6,825 nt of DNA from an uncultured Opitutia bacterium (GTDB lineage Bacteria; Verrucomicrobiota; Verrucomicrobiia; Opitutales; JABJCN01). Shown piece after piece: positions 4,558 to 6,825 of the stretch. Position numbers and translations under genes: made by a program. The notes beneath the pieces were generated by a model. The model was not told where the DNA came from, did not search any database, and saw nothing but the letters and a program-made list of their open reading frames with translations. The stretch's first letter is position 1; every line of letters begins with the position of its first letter. The stretch spans positions 1 to 6,825 of the forward strand of contig CAJWSN010000071.1 of the NCBI GenBank assembly GCA_913046175.1, in the 5' to 3' direction.

Positions 4558-6825
4558 CTAGTGGTTGAAAAGGAACTCCTTGGTATTGAAGAGGGCCCAG
4601 ACGATATCCTCGTAGGATTGCCCGCGGTCGGCTTCCTTTTCATTGCCCTTGTCATCCTTTAGCTTTCGCTTGAGGTATTCCGTGGCAAGGCTGACCTCGT
4701 TGGATTGGGGTTCACGTGAGAAGGCGCGCAGGTACAGTTCCTTGATTTTCTCCTCGTCCTTCCGTTCCTTTTCACCGGCAAGCTTGCGTGCCCTTCCGCT
4801 TCCGCTGGTCAACTTGTTCTGGATGTCCTTGGAGTTGAGAAGATGGAGGCTTTGTGCCAGCGACGCGTCGGAACTGCGTTCGCACTCGCAGGCGCTGGCG
4901 GAATCCGGTCGGCCGAAGACAGAGAGAAAATAGACGCTTGCGTTGTAGCTGTTGTCGGGAAGCTGGATGGCCCGGGTGCCGGCCGGTAGATCCTTGAAAC
5001 TGCTTTTGGAACCGGTCAGTTCATCAATTGCGTCATAAAGAATCTCTGCCTGAAGCCGCTTGGGATAGTACCGCGAGTAGTTGTGTTTGTCCTTGGCGTT
5101 GTGCTGGTTGGGTTCCGCACTGAACTGGTAGGTTTTGGACTGGCAGATGTCCCTTATCAGTTTCTTTTGGTCAAAACCACTATCGATGAAGCTTTTGGCG
5201 AGGGCTTTGAGAAGTGCCGGGTTGGTGGAGGGGTTGGTCTCGCGCATGTCATCCTCTGGCTCGACAAGTCCGCGACTGAAGAAATGTTTCCAGTAGCGGT
5301 TGACCAGGGTGTGGGCAAAGAATTTGTTGTCCTTGGATGACATCCAGTCAACCAAGGCCTGGCGGGGATCCTCATCCGGGCCCAAGTCCAGGGGTTCAGC
5401 CCCGAAACCGGCAGGCTTGACCGCTTGGTTGTTCTTCTTGTTGGTAGCCTTGGCAACCCCACGTTTGTGATAGATCATTTCCTCTCCAGGAAGGCGTCCG
5501 GGTTTGCGGCTTACCTGGGAGAAGAATGCTGAGAAGCTATAATAGTCATGCTGACTCCACTTCTCAAAGGGGTGGTGGTGGCATTGGGCACACTGGATAC
5601 GGGTGCCCAAGAATAGCTGGGCGGTGTCCTCCAGTTGTTGTTGGGTGGTCTTGACCTCCCTGTACCAGGCCACGGCCGGGTTGTGGCTCATGTCACCTGA
5701 AGCGGCCAGGACGCGCCGTGCAAACTGGTCAAAGGGCAGGTTGTCATTGAAAGCCTTGCGAATCCACCGGTAAAAGGCGTAGTTGCCACGCTTGTCACTT
5801 TCCTTGTTGCGCTTGTTGCGAAGCAGCGAAGACCATTTGTTTGCAAAATTATCTGCAAAGTCAGGGCTATCCAGCAGGCGGTTTATGGCCTTGTCACGTT
5901 TTTGCGGATCCGTGTCGGCAAGGAATTGGGAGGTTTCCTTAAGCGAGGGAAGTCGACCCGCAATATCAATGGTTACACGACGTATGAATGTGGAGTCATC
6001 ACAGTTTACGGATGGAGGCATGCCCACATTCTGAAGCTTTGTGAAAACATGTTCATCAATGAAGTTTTTAGGCTCGGGCAGGTCTTCCACTGGTGCTCCG
6101 AGCGGTACAGTGGCCATGAAGACGGCAACCTTGTCCTGATAGCGAATCATTACGGATGCATCTCCGGGTTGTTCAAAAACAGTGACGTGACCATTTTCCG
6201 AGACCTCTCCAATTTCCTTTTCATTAATTTCAAAAACAGACGTACGTGAGACGTCGAGTGTGGAACCATCGGAATAAATGGCAGTCACCACAAGTTGCTG
6301 GTCGCCGTTCATGTCCATGGTCCTTTGGTCGGGATGAACATTGATCCTCACCAAGGTTGGGTCGTCGGGCTTACCATAGGGCATGCCTTGTGCAACCCAG
6401 GAATAAATAGTCTGGTAATCCAGGGACTGCTTAAGGATACGCGCTCCGCCTCCATGGGGTTTTTCATTGATGGCCTTCAGGAGCAGCAGACTCCTGTCGG
6501 GCGCGGCGGGGAAGACCCGTCGGCCTCTTCCTTCGTTCACGATGTATTCATAGTCCTCAGTTGGTTCAAAGCCCAGCAGGGAGAGGCGAAAGCCGTTTTG
6601 GCCACCTGACTTGCCGTGGCATCCACCGCTGTTGCAGCCATACTTGGTGAAGACCGGGACAATCTCGTTGGGGAAATTTACAGGCCTGTAGTGATCAAAA
6701 TCCTTCACCTCGACAGCGATGCTTGACGCCTTGTCGCCGAAAGAGGCGGTAATGGTGGCTTTGCCGTTGCTTTTCGGGCGTATAAATCCTTCAGCGTCGA
6801 CACTGGCCACAGAGGCGGGCTCGAC
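4558..6825 (-). CDS. Ig-like (Big_2) / cytochrome-like DUF1549-DUF1553 protein, N-terminus cut by window edge
   Basis: The frame is open to the right edge: 755 sense codons are visible. The GTG at 6810 is not a convincing start, because the five codons before it (VEPAS) continue an Ig-like strand. Numbering from 6810, domains run: end of a Big_2 Ig-like domain (1-36); a planctomycete cytochrome-like domain (about 45-145) with C59-NSGG-C64-H65, a CX4CH motif; a second Big_2 domain (about 152-236); DUF1549 (about 244-435) with FIRRVTIDIAGRLP and C407-AQ-C410-H411 in CAQCHHHPFEKW; and DUF1553 (about 483-746) with DPRQALVDWM, LVNRYWKHFF, the ACECERS motif (640-646) and the typical ending EFLFNH before TAG. 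The signal peptide would lie outside the window. The family is hugely expanded in Planctomycetota/Verrucomicrobiota and usually pairs with DUF1501 genes, as here. Haem attachment is likely from the motifs but not proven; the reaction is unknown. It is the first visible gene of the minus-strand operon. Confidence 0.92.
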   Translation of the reverse strand, partial: VEPASVASVDAEGFIRPKSNGKATITASFGDKASSIAVEVKDFDHYRPVNFPNEIVPVFTKYGCNSGGCHGKSGGQNGFRLSLLGFEPTEDYEYIVNEGRGRRVFPAAPDRSLLLLKAINEKPHGGGARILKQSLDYQTIYSWVAQGMPYGKPDDPTLVRINVHPDQRTMDMNGDQQLVVTAIYSDGSTLDVSRTSVFEINEKEIGEVSENGHVTVFEQPGDASVMIRYQDKVAVFMATVPLGAPVEDLPEPKNFIDEHVFTKLQNVGMPPSVNCDDSTFIRRVTIDIAGRLPSLKETSQFLADTDPQKRDKAINRLLDSPDFADNFANKWSSLLRNKRNKESDKRGNYAFYRWIRKAFNDNLPFDQFARRVLAASGDMSHNPAVAWYREVKTTQQQLEDTAQLFLGTRIQCAQCHHHPFEKWSQHDYYSFSAFFSQVSRKPGRLPGEEMIYHKRGVAKATNKKNNQAVKPAGFGAEPLDLGPDEDPRQALVDWMSSKDNKFFAHTLVNRYWKHFFSRGLVEPEDDMRETNPSTNPALLKALAKSFIDSGFDQKKLIRDICQSKTYQFSAEPNQHNAKDKHNYSRYYPKRLQAEILYDAIDELTGSKSSFKDLPAGTRAIQLPDNSYNASVYFLSVFGRPDSASACECERSSDASLAQSLHLLNSKDIQNKLTSGSGRARKLAGEKERKDEEKIKELYLRAFSREPQSNEVSLATEYLKRKLKDDKGNEKEADRGQSYEDIVWALFNTKEFLFNH

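Noticed and set aside
5902..6609. Plus-strand frames of 104-115 codons opposite the DUF1549/DUF1553 gene
   Set aside because: They are shadows of a well-conserved coding sequence and show no domain of their own.
6808..6810. GTG as the true start of the DUF1549/DUF1553 protein
   Set aside because: The frame continues to the window edge with VEPAS, which fits the Ig-like strand. A start here would remove most of a Big_2 domain and any signal peptide.

Overview
The window looks like accessory or surface-biology DNA from a bacterium of the Planctomycetota/Verrucomicrobiota group (PVC superphylum). All four genes belong to families greatly expanded in that group: two DUF1501 (sulfatase/alkaline-phosphatase-like) proteins, one Ig-like/cytochrome-like DUF1549-DUF1553 protein, and one large secreted protein with pre-peptidase C-terminal (PPC-type) domains. 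The sequence does not decide between the two phyla. GC looks moderate, roughly in the fifties by eye, with no abrupt shift.

Layout. The left edge (2-226, + strand) holds the last 74 codons of a DUF1501-family gene. A 57-bp gap with an imperfect hairpin separates it from three tightly spaced minus-strand genes that converge on it. In transcription order these are: a DUF1549/DUF1553 protein cut by the right edge (6825-4558); then, after 39 bp, a Tat-signal DUF1501 protein (4518-3145); then, after 74 bp, a 928-residue secreted PPC/Ig-like protein with a lysine/alanine-rich coiled-coil insertion (3070-284). Nearly all of the window is coding, with no gap over 75 bp. I see no tRNA, rRNA, insertion sequence, CRISPR array or convincing promoter. 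The operon promoter presumably lies beyond the right edge.

How the genes may work together. All three minus-strand products appear to act outside the cytoplasm. The first carries a CX4CH and a CXXCH haem-binding-type motif. The second carries a complete twin-arginine motif and the alkaline-phosphatase-like DUF1501 core. The third has a Sec signal peptide and a chain of beta-sandwich domains suited to binding or scaffolding. This gene set recurs in the PVC group but its biochemical role is, to my knowledge, unestablished. An extracytoplasmic redox/hydrolase module acting on a polymer is an inference, not a demonstration. The most useful leads are the unusual CX4CH motif with a candidate distal methionine, the coiled coil inserted in an Ig-like region, and the single in-frame TAG between the first two genes.
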